From Eubacterium sp. CAG:786 (GTDB lineage Bacteria; Bacillota; Clostridia; Oscillospirales; Ruminococcaceae): DNA of 7,412 nt. A model generated the notes under the pieces. It saw only the letters and a list, made by a program, of their open reading frames with translations. It made no database searches and had not been told where the DNA came from. Shown here piece by piece: positions 1-6,184 of this stretch. Every line of letters starts with the position of its first letter. Positions within the stretch are counted from its first letter, which is position 1. The DNA is taken from the NCBI GenBank assembly GCA_000432175.1, contig HF989486.1, positions 1 through 7,412 on the forward strand. Direction: 5' to 3'. The translations under genes were made by a program, and so were the position numbers.

Positions 1-79
1 GCCCCAAAAGGGCGACACGATGTCGCCCAACAGTGGGCAACAGGGGACACCGAAATTCCGAATTACAAATTCCGAATTA
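1..79. repeat. Partial copy of the AATTCCG-ended palindromic repeat element (copy A)
   Basis: Bases 1-64 are identical to 6956-7019. The copy continues through AATTACA and AATTCCG heptads to an end at about base 79, two bases from the stop codon of the cytidylate-kinase-like gene. Bases 61-80 match the reverse complement of 6801-6820 at 19 of 20 positions, so this terminus is the inverted counterpart of the left end of the complete copy at 6801-7048. The element is non-coding and contains the perfect hairpin 10-28. The window starts inside the element, so its other end is not visible. Its size and mobility are inferred from the second copy. Confidence 0.85.
6..28 (-). terminator. Putative intrinsic terminator of the liv operon, supplied by the repeat element
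   Basis: Read on the minus strand, an 8-bp perfect stem (GGGCGACA/TGTCGCCC, loop TCG) is followed at once by TTTT and then GGGGC. It lies 54 bp past the stop of the last gene of the minus-strand operon. A strong GC stem with a short U run fits a Rho-independent terminator, although four Ts is short for a strong one. The same structure occurs at 6961-6983 inside the complete element. Confidence 0.45.
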
Positions 80-81
80 AT

Positions 82-714
82 TTACTGCAGCTTTATCCCT
101 ATAAAGTTCGTAATAATTTCCACGCACTTATCAAACCCGAGGTTTCCGCTGTTCAGGCAGAGGTCGTAGTTGCGGGCGTCTATCCACTCTCTTCCGGTGT
201 GCGCCTTGTAGTAGGCTGCGCGCTCCTTGTCGGTGGAAGCGATGGTTTTGAGGGCTTCCCTGCGGTCGGTGATGCCCTTTACGTCAGCGGCGTTCTTTAT
301 GCAGGCTTCCTCGTCGGCGTAGATGAACACGCGCACCACCGACGGGTCGTCGCGCAGTACGTAATCCGCGCACCTGCCCACGATAACGCAGCTGCCCTCC
401 CCGGCTATCTGCTTTATCACCATCGCCTGGTAGTTGAACAGGTTCTCCTCGGAGATAAAGCCGGACTTGCCGGGGGCTATGACCTCGCCCTTGTAAACGC
501 CGGGCTTGCCGAACACGCCGGATTTGGTCTTTTCATCGCTCTGCCCGAAAAGGGATTCGTTTATGCCGCTCACGTCGGAAGCCATGCGGATAAGGTCCTT
601 GTCGTAGAACTTCACGCCCAGCCTGTCAGCGAGCATTTTGCCGATAGTCCTGCCACCGCTGCCGTAGCCTCTCGCAATGGTGACTATAAACTTTTTCGAT
701 ATAGTGTTATCCAT
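82..714 (-). CDS. Cytidylate-kinase-like family protein (Cytidylate_kin_2 type)
   Basis: The 210-residue product looks like the AAA/P-loop cytidylate-kinase-like family of Firmicutes rather than canonical Cmk. It has an N-terminal GYGSGGRTIG nucleotide-binding loop (16-25) after a hydrophobic strand, FYDKDLI (36-42), IVGRCADYVL (111-120), a basic DKERAAYY helix (162-169) and NYDLCLNSG near the end (182-190). The P-loop reads GSGG where classical CMP kinases have GSGKGT, which is usual for this family. Family members are predicted to phosphorylate a nucleotide or similar small substrate, but the true substrate is generally not established. The ATG at 714 has a GGGAGGG ribosome site 4 bases upstream and lies 12 bp after the livF stop, so it is almost certainly co-transcribed with the amino acid importer. 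No biochemical link between the two is obvious. The stop is followed within 2 bp by the repeat element. Confidence 0.9.
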   Translation of the reverse strand: MDNTISKKFIVTIARGYGSGGRTIGKMLADRLGVKFYDKDLIRMASDVSGINESLFGQSDEKTKSGVFGKPGVYKGEVIAPGKSGFISEENLFNYQAMVIKQIAGEGSCVIVGRCADYVLRDDPSVVRVFIYADEEACIKNAADVKGITDRREALKTIASTDKERAAYYKAHTGREWIDARNYDLCLNSGNLGFDKCVEIITNFIGIKLQ

Positions 715-726
715 AGCGCCCTCCCG

Positions 727-1437
727 TTATTCACCAAGGTATGCTTTCTTGACCTGGTCGTTGTTCATGAGTTCCTTTGCGTCGCCGGAAAGCACTATCC
801 TGCCGGTCTCGAGGACATATGCGCGGTTCGCGATGGAAAGCGCCTTCTTCGCGTTCTGTTCTACCAGCAGCACGGTGGTGCCGGACTTGTTTATCTCCTG
901 GATTATGTCGAATATCTCGCTTACATACAGGGGCGAAAGTCCCATGGACGGCTCGTCCATCAGGATTATCGACGGCTTGGACATCAGCGCCCTGCCCATC
1001 GCCAGCATCTGCTGCTCGCCGCCTGAAAGCGTTCCTGCAGCCTGCGTGCGCCTTTCCTCCAGCCTGGGGAAGCGCTTGAACACCTTCTCCAGCGACTCGT
1101 TTATCTCGTTCTTGTCCTTGCGGGTGAACGCGCCCAGCATGAGGTTCTCATAAACCGAAAGCTGCGCGAACACGCGGCGTCCCTCCGGCACGTGCGCCAT
1201 ACCCATGGAGACTATCTTGTGCGCCGGGGTCTTTGTGAGGTCCTTTCCACCAAACATGATGGAGCCGTGCTTTGCCTGCACCAGTCCCGTGATGGTGTGG
1301 AGTATCGTGGTCTTGCCGGCGCCGTTTGCACCGATGAGCGCGATTATCTCTCCCTGCTCTACATCAAAGGAAATGCCCTTTATCGCGTTTATCGCGCCGT
1401 AGTACACCTGCAGGTCCCTGATTGACAGCATTGACAT
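727..1437 (-). CDS. livF: Branched-chain amino acid ABC transporter ATP-binding protein LivF
   Basis: This is one of the two cytoplasmic ATPases that drive hydrophobic amino acid import. The 236 residues carry every ABC motif: Walker A GANGAGKT (36-43), the LivF-typical VPEGRRVF block (83-90), signature LSGGEQQ (137-143) and Walker B IILMDEP (157-163). The switch region reads VEQN (192-195), with Gln in place of the usual His, which is normal in LivF. An in-frame ATG at 1461 would add eight residues, but I chose the ATG at 1437 because AAGGAGGG lies 7 bases upstream and overlaps the livG stop. The 13-bp gap to livG suggests translational coupling. Length matches E. coli LivF (about 237 residues). 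No defect is seen. Confidence 0.97.
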   Translation of the reverse strand: MSMLSIRDLQVYYGAINAIKGISFDVEQGEIIALIGANGAGKTTILHTITGLVQAKHGSIMFGGKDLTKTPAHKIVSMGMAHVPEGRRVFAQLSVYENLMLGAFTRKDKNEINESLEKVFKRFPRLEERRTQAAGTLSGGEQQMLAMGRALMSKPSIILMDEPSMGLSPLYVSEIFDIIQEINKSGTTVLLVEQNAKKALSIANRAYVLETGRIVLSGDAKELMNNDQVKKAYLGE

Positions 1438-1444
1438 GAGCGTT

Positions 1445-1452
1445 CCCTCCTT
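1445..1452 (-). promoter_or_regulatory. livF ribosome binding site overlapping the livG stop
   Basis: AAGGAGGG on the minus strand shares bases with the livG TAA (1451-1453) and sits 7 bases before the ATG at 1437. This decides the livF start in favour of 1437 over the upstream in-frame ATG at 1461. Confidence 0.8.
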
Positions 1453-2218
1453 ATTCTCCAAGATATGCGGTGATGACCTTCGGGTCGTTGAGCACTGCCG
1501 AAGTCTCGCCCTGCGCGAGTTCCTGCCCGAAGTTGAGCACCGTCAGTTCCTCGCATATGCCGGAAACCAGCTTCATGTCGTGCTCGATGAGCAGTATCGT
1601 CATATTGAACTTGTCCCGCACGAAGTGTATCGTCTGCATGAGTTCCTCGGTCTCGTTGGGGTTCATGCCGGCTGCCGGCTCGTCGAGAAGCAGCAGCTTC
1701 GGGTCGGTGGCGAGCGCGCGGGCTATCTCGAGCTTCCTCTGCTTGCCGTAGGGGAGGTTCGCGGCAAGCTGCTCCGCTTCGCCGTCGAGCTCGAACACCT
1801 TCAGCAGCTCCATCGCCTTTTCGTTGGCGCGCTTCTCTTCCTTAAAGTACCGCGGGAGCCTCAGCACGCCCTCTATCGCGGTGTAATTCATGTGGTTGTG
1901 CAGCCCTGCCTTTACGTTGTCCAGCACACTCATCGCCTTGAACAGACGTATGTTCTGGAACGTTCTCGCGATACCCGCGCGGTTGATGTAGATGGAAGGC
2001 TTGCCGGTGATGTTCTGCCCGTCCAGCAGAATGGTGCCGGTGGTGGGCTTGTACACTCCGGTCAGCATGTTGAATACCGTGGTCTTACCGGCACCGTTGG
2101 GGCCGATAAGTCCGTACAGCTGCCCCTTCTTTATGGTCATGTTCAGTCCGTCAACGGCGCGAAGTCCACCGAACTGTATCGAGAGGTTCCTGACCTCAAG
2201 AATGTTGCTCTCAGCCAT
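1451..2218 (-). CDS. livG: Branched-chain amino acid ABC transporter ATP-binding protein LivG
   Basis: This is the second ATPase of the importer, 255 residues from the chosen start. It has Walker A GPNGAGKT (39-46), the Q-loop in ARTFQNIRLF (Gln 88), and the variant signature LPYGKQRKLEIARAL (155-169), which takes the place of LSGGQ as is typical of LivG. Walker B plus D-loop are LLLLDEPAAGMNP (175-187) and the His switch is LIEHDM (His 213). The reading frame extends to a GTG at 2227, but GGAGG occupies 2227-2231 with 8 bases to the ATG at 2218, so MAESNILEV is the better start. The ATG overlaps the livM stop (2211-2213) by 8 bp, so livM and livG translation is probably coupled. LivG is expected to pair with LivF as an ATPase heterodimer under LivH and LivM. 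Confidence 0.97.
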   Translation of the reverse strand: MAESNILEVRNLSIQFGGLRAVDGLNMTIKKGQLYGLIGPNGAGKTTVFNMLTGVYKPTTGTILLDGQNITGKPSIYINRAGIARTFQNIRLFKAMSVLDNVKAGLHNHMNYTAIEGVLRLPRYFKEEKRANEKAMELLKVFELDGEAEQLAANLPYGKQRKLEIARALATDPKLLLLDEPAAGMNPNETEELMQTIHFVRDKFNMTILLIEHDMKLVSGICEELTVLNFGQELAQGETSAVLNDPKVITAYLGE

Positions 2219-3293
2219 TGTCCGCACCTCCCGCTGTGTTCTTCTTTCGTGTGAATATTCCCTTTATCTTCTGTACCGGAGCGGAAACGCCCAGCCTCTC
2301 GCGCATTGCGATGAACGCGGGCGAGTTGTTGAATATCATCATGAGAATGAGCACTATCGCATAGATGAGCATTCTGTAGTCGCCAAGTTCGCGGAATATC
2401 TCAGGCAGCGCGTACAGAACGATGGTCGCGATGACGGAGCCGCGCAGGCTGCCAAGTCCGCCCAGCACCACGAACACCAGAATGAGTATCGACAGGTTGT
2501 AGTCGAACTTCTTCGGCGCCAGCACCGTGAGGGAATGCGCGTAAAGCACGCCCGCAACGCCCGCGATAGCCGCGGAAACGGTGAACGCGATGAGCCTGAA
2601 CTTAGTGACGTTTATTCCCACGGACTGCGCGGCGATGTAGTTATCGCGTACTGCCATGCAGGCGCGGCCGGTGCGGGAATTGATGAAGTTCATGAGGATA
2701 ACGAGGCATATCATCAGTACGACCACAACGAGGATAAGGTCGGTGTCCTGCGGGGCTTTCATTCCCTTTGCGCCCTCCAGGATAAGCCTGCTGGTCTCGG
2801 GGTCTGCGTCAGACACCGCGGAAGCAAAGCTGAAATGCAGCCCGTTCTTGTCCATGGTGAGGTAGATGTTGTTGGCAAGCGCCTTGATTATCTCACCGAA
2901 GCCCAGTGTGACGATGGCGAGGTAGTCGCCGCGCAGGCGCAGCACCGGTATACCGATGAGCACGCCGAAGATAGCCGCAGCCACCGCGCCGACGAACAGC
3001 GCGAGTATCATGCGCAGCCAGGAGGGGTTGATGCTCTCCTGCGTGATGAGGGAGAAAATACCGCCCGCATAAGCGCCGACGCACATAAAGCCCGCATGAC
3101 CGAGGGAAAGCTCACCCAGCACGCCCACCGTGAGGTTCAGCGAGATGGAAAGTATGATGTAGATGCCTATCGGGATAAGCAGACCGGAATACTGGCTGCC
3201 CAGCACGCCCGTCATGGAAAGCACGCCGAATATCACGAAAAGTCCCAGCGTGATACCGCAGGTGATGAAGTTGTTCTTTGTTGTCTTTGTCAT
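2211..3293 (-). CDS. livM: Branched-chain amino acid ABC transporter permease LivM
   Basis: This inner-membrane channel subunit has 360 residues and many hydrophobic segments. The family hallmark GELSLGHAGFMCVGAYAGG lies at about 60-78. The cytoplasmic coupling region that contacts the ATPases is at about 205-245 (NSRTGRACMAVRDN followed by SVGIN). GGLGSLRGS (278-286) is also typical of the BPD_transp_2 family. A polar stretch at about 147-185 separates membrane segments and would lie outside if topology is standard. The C-terminal tail, after about 330, is basic and cytoplasmic. The ATG at 3293 follows AAGGGGG by 7 bases; that site overlaps the livH stop, and the gap is 12 bp. The frame is intact and length is normal for Firmicutes. 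Confidence 0.97.
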   Translation of the reverse strand: MTKTTKNNFITCGITLGLFVIFGVLSMTGVLGSQYSGLLIPIGIYIILSISLNLTVGVLGELSLGHAGFMCVGAYAGGIFSLITQESINPSWLRMILALFVGAVAAAIFGVLIGIPVLRLRGDYLAIVTLGFGEIIKALANNIYLTMDKNGLHFSFASAVSDADPETSRLILEGAKGMKAPQDTDLILVVVVLMICLVILMNFINSRTGRACMAVRDNYIAAQSVGINVTKFRLIAFTVSAAIAGVAGVLYAHSLTVLAPKKFDYNLSILILVFVVLGGLGSLRGSVIATIVLYALPEIFRELGDYRMLIYAIVLILMMIFNNSPAFIAMRERLGVSAPVQKIKGIFTRKKNTAGGADNG

Positions 3294-3305
3294 GTCCCTG
3301 CCCCC

Positions 3306-4235
3306 TTAAACCTTTTCGCGTATCTTCTTGCCGAGGATGCCGGTAGGTCTTACCACCAGCACGATTATCAGCACCAGGAACACGATAGCGTCAGACAGCT
3401 GAGAGGATATGTAAGCCTTGGCAAGCTGCTCGATAATTCCCAGCAGCACGCCGCCTATCATAGCGCCGGGAATGGACCCTATGCCGCCGAAAACTGCCGC
3501 AACGAACGCCTTGATACCAGGCATCGAGCCGGTGTAGGGGCTGAGCTGCGGATAAGCGGAGCACATCAGCACGCTTGCCACCGCCGCCAGCGCGGAACCG
3601 ATAGCGAACGTCAGCGAAATGGTGCTGTTGACGTTTATTCCCATGAGCTGCGCAGCGCCCTTGTCCTCAGCCACTGCGAGCATTGCCTTGCCGGCCTTGG
3701 TCTTGTTGATGAACCAGGTCAGCGCCGCCATTATCACAAGGGAGACAACGATGGACAGGAACGTTTCCATCGACACCTTGAGGGAAGTCTGCACGCCGGT
3801 CTCCACCGCGGTGAAGAAGTGCGTGCCGGTCTCAGAAACGGTCATGAACGGAGGCATGCCGTCAACGACGGAGGTGAAGTTCCGTGCAGCGGAGCCGAAA
3901 ATCAGCAGCGCGAGGTTCTGGAGCAGGTAGCTGACGCCGATGGCGGTGATGAGCACCGCGAGAGGGGGCGCGTTACGCAGCGGCTTGTAAGCCACCTTTT
4001 CGATGACGACGCCCAGCACCGTGCACACCACGATACTGATGATGACTGACAGCCACACCGGGCACCATGCGGTGGACATCGCGGTGAAAACCGCATAGCC
4101 GCCTACCATGATGATATCGCCGTGCGCGAAGTTCAGCATCTTCGCGATACCATAAACCATCGTGTAACCCAGCGCGATGAGCGCGTAGATACTCCCGAGG
4201 CTTATTCCGCTGATGAGATAAGATACAAAGCTCAT
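3306..4235 (-). CDS. livH: Branched-chain amino acid ABC transporter permease LivH
   Basis: This is the partner permease of LivM. The 309 residues start with the highly characteristic LivH N-terminus: SGISLGSIYALIALGYTMVYGI followed by NFAHGD at 35-40. The ATPase-contact loop is at about 178-200 (KTKAGKAMLAVAEDK, then LMGIN). FGGIGSIPGAMIGG (249-262) is the second family signature, and VRPTGILG near the C-terminus is also conserved. The ATG at 4235 has AAGGAG 10 bases upstream, with AGAAGG closer. The start lies 214 bp from the livJ stop, the only long gap inside the operon, and that gap holds a large stem-loop. A plus-strand reading frame of 685 codons runs opposite this gene and livM, but it is a shadow. 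Confidence 0.97.
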   Translation of the reverse strand: MSFVSYLISGISLGSIYALIALGYTMVYGIAKMLNFAHGDIIMVGGYAVFTAMSTAWCPVWLSVIISIVVCTVLGVVIEKVAYKPLRNAPPLAVLITAIGVSYLLQNLALLIFGSAARNFTSVVDGMPPFMTVSETGTHFFTAVETGVQTSLKVSMETFLSIVVSLVIMAALTWFINKTKAGKAMLAVAEDKGAAQLMGINVNSTISLTFAIGSALAAVASVLMCSAYPQLSPYTGSMPGIKAFVAAVFGGIGSIPGAMIGGVLLGIIEQLAKAYISSQLSDAIVFLVLIIVLVVRPTGILGKKIREKV

Positions 4236-4313
4236 ATAGGACCTTCTCCTTCCGGAATTTTATCTGCCGCATATCAAAACAGACTTAAACGTCTTGCGGA
4301 AATCTGCTTTGAT

Positions 4314-4359
4314 TTACGGCAGTAAGTCTACAGTAAGTCTGCTGTACAAATTGCCGTAA
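4314..4359. repeat. Stem-loop with internal 10-bp direct repeat, livJ-livH spacer
   Basis: TTACGGCA (4314-4321) and TGCCGTAA (4352-4359) form a perfect 8-bp stem. The loop contains two copies of CAGTAAGTCT (4320-4329 and 4331-4340, 11-bp period) and a small ACAG/CTGT stem. It lies in the spacer transcribed between livJ and livH. Its function is unknown. It could act with the larger hairpin next to it to tune expression downstream of livJ. Confidence 0.5.
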
Positions 4360-4370
4360 TTATACAAATG

Positions 4371-4422
4371 AGACCCGTACAGTTTCCCCGGAAAAAACCG
4401 GAGAAACCATACATACGGGTCT
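4371..4422 (-). terminator. Long two-tier stem-loop between livJ and livH (attenuator or mRNA-stabilising hairpin)
   Basis: The outer arms, 4371-4379 and 4414-4422, are perfectly complementary over 9 bp (AGACCCGTA/TACGGGTCT). The inner arms, 4382-4391 and 4398-4407, pair over 10 bp with one G-U and close a six-base loop. It begins 28 bases past the livJ stop. On the minus strand the 3' side continues TCTCATTTGTATAATT, which is T-rich but not a clean U run, so partial termination or protection of the livJ message from 3' decay is more likely than full termination. Binding-protein genes are usually expressed well above their permeases, and such hairpins are a known way to achieve this. Confidence 0.65.
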
Positions 4423-4449
4423 TATCTGCGATTTAATTCAGTTCAGCGA

Positions 4450-5679
4450 TCACTGAGCGGACTCGTAGGAACCTACGCCGTCCTTGACAACGATCTTCAT
4501 TACCTGCGGAGCCTTGGTGGGCTCGCCGTCAGCGGTCCATGTCGTGGAACCAGTTACACCGTCGAGGGTGATCTCGGTCATAGCTACCTTTACCTTGTCG
4601 CAGATATCGGAAGCGCTCATGGAAGCGTCGCTGATCTCAGCCTTCTCGAGAGCCATCTTGATAGCGTAAACTGCGTCGTAAGCGTCGGCTGCGAACTGGA
4701 TCGGAACCTCGCCGTTTGTCATTTCCTCATAAGCAGCGGTGAACTTAGCGGACTTCTCATCAGGAGAAGAAGCTGCGAAAGGAGTCATAACGAGAACGTC
4801 CTGAGCGATGTCTACCTTGTCGCCGAGCTGGTCGATAAGGCCGTCCAGACCGTCGCCGCCGAATACTGTCATGTTCATGCCAGCGGACTTTGCCTGCTGC
4901 AGAATCAGGGAAGCTTCCTGGTAGTAGATCGGCAGGAAGAGCAGGTCAGCGCCGCTGTCCATAACCTTCTGGATCTGTACGGAGAAGTCAGTCTTGGCGT
5001 CAGCTGTGAAAGCTTCCTCAGCGGAGATCTCCAGACCCTTTTCCTTAGCCTCAGCCTTGAAGCCGTCGAGGATACCGGTGGAATATACATCGGAGCTGTC
5101 GTAGATGATGCCTACCTTGGTAGCCAGGCTGTTGTCAGCGATGTAGTCAGCGGCGATCTTACCCTGACCAGGGTCGGTGAAGCATACGCGGAAGCAGTTG
5201 TCGCCTGCGGAGATAGCGTCCAGGGAAGAACCGGACGGAGTGAGCAGGAACATGTTGTCCTTGGCAGCCTCGGCGCTTACTGCAACGCAGGGAGCGGAGG
5301 TAACGGTGCCTACCAGCAGCTTCATGCCGGCGTCCTTAAGGGTGTTGTATGCGTTTACGGACTTCTCGGGGTCGTGCTCGTCGTCCTGGAAGTTGAACTC
5401 GAGGGTCATGCCGTTTACGCCGCCTGCAGCGTTGATCTCGTTGACTGCGAGCTGAGCGCCGTTCTTAACGGCGTTGCCATAAACTGCAGCTGCGCCGGTG
5501 ATCGGGCCGATGCCGCCTATAACGAGCTTGCCGTTTGCGCCTTCTGCTACGCTGGAGTTGCCTTCTGATGCGGAGTTGTCTGCGGTGCTGCTGTTGCCGT
5601 TGTTTGCACAGCCTGCGAACGGTACCATCATGCTGGCTGCGAGCGCAGCTGCTGCAACCTTTCTGAATGCATTTTTCAT
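4450..5679 (-). CDS. livJ: Branched-chain amino acid ABC transporter substrate-binding lipoprotein (LivJ/LivK type)
   Basis: This is the surface-anchored receptor that delivers ligand to LivHM. The 409 residues begin with a lipoprotein signal: basic MKNAFRK, an Ala-rich core, and the lipobox PFAGC with the lipidated Cys at 24. Phe at position -3 is less usual than Leu. An Asn/Ser/Gly/Ala-rich tether runs to about 50. The rest is a type I periplasmic-binding fold of the Peripla_BP_6 kind: IGGIGPITGAAAVYG (54-68), NEINAAGGVNG (80-90), DDEHDPEKSVNAYNTL (99-114), a TPSGSS ligand-loop motif (147-152) and FRVCFTDPGQGKIAADYI (163-180). Ligand specificity cannot be read from sequence; Leu/Ile/Val is the default guess. 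It is the first gene of the operon, and its alanine codons favour GCA and GCT where the permeases use GCG. The ATG at 5679 has AAGGAAAGGA about 11 bases upstream. Confidence 0.95.
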   Translation of the reverse strand: MKNAFRKVAAAALAASMMVPFAGCANNGNSSTADNSASEGNSSVAEGANGKLVIGGIGPITGAAAVYGNAVKNGAQLAVNEINAAGGVNGMTLEFNFQDDEHDPEKSVNAYNTLKDAGMKLLVGTVTSAPCVAVSAEAAKDNMFLLTPSGSSLDAISAGDNCFRVCFTDPGQGKIAADYIADNSLATKVGIIYDSSDVYSTGILDGFKAEAKEKGLEISAEEAFTADAKTDFSVQIQKVMDSGADLLFLPIYYQEASLILQQAKSAGMNMTVFGGDGLDGLIDQLGDKVDIAQDVLVMTPFAASSPDEKSAKFTAAYEEMTNGEVPIQFAADAYDAVYAIKMALEKAEISDASMSASDICDKVKVAMTEITLDGVTGSTTWTADGEPTKAPQVMKIVVKDGVGSYESAQ

Positions 5680-5718
5680 TTTGGGTTTCGTCCTTTCCTT
5701 GTTGCCGCTCCTGCGTCA

Positions 5719-5786
5719 TTCCCTGAGATGTATCGGAATTCTGCTGAGCAGCGCGTTTTTGGTTGTATTTCTTTTATCTCAGAAAA
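5719..5786 (-). promoter_or_regulatory. Candidate structured leader of the livJ mRNA
   Basis: Within the untranslated leader, 5719-5729 and 5776-5786 are complementary over 11 bp counting two G-U pairs, with a perfect 7-bp core CTGAGAT/ATCTCAG. The enclosed part includes a small CTGC-TGA-GCAG hairpin (5741-5751). It lies between the proximal start site (about 5809) and the ATG, and leaves the ribosome site exposed. No T-box, lysine, glycine or SAM signature is recognisable. A regulatory role is inference. Confidence 0.35.
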
Positions 5787-5815
5787 TCCCTTGCGGAATA
5801 TTTCTTTGCAATAAT

Positions 5816-5844
5816 ATAATAACCTTTAATTCAAAATCTGTCAA
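5816..5844 (-). promoter_or_regulatory. Proximal livJ promoter (P1)
   Basis: On the minus strand a perfect -35 TTGACA (5844-5839) is followed after 17 bases by TATTAT (5821-5816), which matches the sigma-A -10 box at five of six positions. The predicted start is near 5809, giving a leader of about 130 nt. An inverted repeat TCAATG-N9-CATTGA (5841-5861) overlaps the upstream side of the -35 and could be an operator. Confidence 0.7.
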
Positions 5845-5909
5845 TGATTAAAAAGCATTGATTATCGTGTGCAACGAATAGTTTTTTTGTACATTTTTTA
5901 TAAAAACAG

Positions 5910-5922
5910 CGTAAAATTTACG
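5910..5922. repeat. Palindrome CGTAAA-A-TTTACG between the two livJ promoters
   Basis: This is a perfect 6-bp inverted repeat about a central A. Near it, AAAAC (5903-5907) and GTTTT (5923-5927) extend the symmetry with a two-base offset. It lies downstream of the distal promoter and upstream of the proximal one, a place where a bound regulator could affect both. No matching regulator is known from this window. Confidence 0.3.
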
Positions 5923-6002
5923 GTTTTCTGTCATAATCAACCTGCAAAATGCACATCTGCGCAGCAATTCTCATGAAACGCAATTTATATATACATTTAT
6001 CA

Positions 6003-6032
6003 ATTATAACATATTTACTGCCGAAAAGTCAA
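6003..6032 (-). promoter_or_regulatory. Distal livJ promoter (P2)
   Basis: On the minus strand TTGACT (6032-6027), an 18-base spacer and a perfect TATAAT (6008-6003) preceded by TGT give an extended -10. The start would be near 5996, so transcripts would carry about 315 nt before the livJ ATG. Together with P1 this gives the operon two promoters. It lies back to back with the plus-strand promoter at 6081-6109. Confidence 0.6.
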
Positions 6033-6080
6033 TGAAAAGGGTAAATAATGCATAAATCTGAGAAAATAAGCCGAAAGCCC

Positions 6081-6109
6081 TTGACCCCGCAGGCAAACTA
6101 TGGTATAAT
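6081..6109 (+). promoter_or_regulatory. Promoter of the two-TM membrane protein gene
   Basis: TTGACC (6081-6086), a 17-base spacer and TATAAT (6104-6109) preceded by TGG form a sigma-A promoter with an extended -10. The predicted start is near A6116, about 69 nt before the ATG at 6185. Confidence 0.75.
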
Positions 6110-6121
6110 CATTACAGGCTG

Positions 6122-6143
6122 TTTTATGTGATATCACACAAAA
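6122..6143 (+). promoter_or_regulatory. 22-bp near-palindrome, candidate operator downstream of the start site
   Basis: The sequence is TTTT, A, TGTGATATCACA, C, AAAA: a perfect 12-bp palindromic core with complementary TTTT/AAAA flanks and one mismatched pair. It spans about +7 to +28 of the predicted transcript, a position typical of repressor sites. The half-site spacing does not fit CRP (which needs six bases between TGTGA and TCACA). A TetR- or GntR-type dimer is possible, but no regulator gene is in the window. Confidence 0.5.
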
Positions 6144-6184
6144 GCGCCAAAGAATACATATTATAAAAGAAAAGGAAAGAAAAC

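Noticed and set aside
199..1026. Plus-strand frame of 275 codons opposite the kinase-like gene and livF
   Set aside because: It lies antisense to two well-supported genes and shows no recognisable motif.
1992..4049. A 685-codon plus-strand open frame opposite livG, livM and livH
   Set aside because: Its translation is rich in His, Arg, Asp and Glu with no domain pattern. It mirrors clear livM and livH genes and has no ribosome site; it is a shadow of GC-rich codons.
4359..4364. Internal promoter for livH (minus-strand TATAAT)
   Set aside because: The -10 is perfect but the sequence 17 bp upstream (GGAAAC) is not a -35 box and there is no TGn extension, so support is too weak.
5680..5810. 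T-box leader upstream of livJ
   Set aside because: The conserved T-box sequence and the antiterminator/terminator pair are absent.
6054..6068. CodY-box-like sequence (11 of 15 to AATTTTCWGAAAATT)
   Set aside because: CodY control of liv genes is plausible in Firmicutes, but four mismatches in AT-rich DNA are expected by chance, and a second candidate near 5774-5788 is worse.
6122..6143. CRP/FNR-type binding site at TGTGATATCACA
   Set aside because: The half-sites are separated by two bases, whereas CRP sites need six; the palindrome is kept as a generic operator candidate instead.
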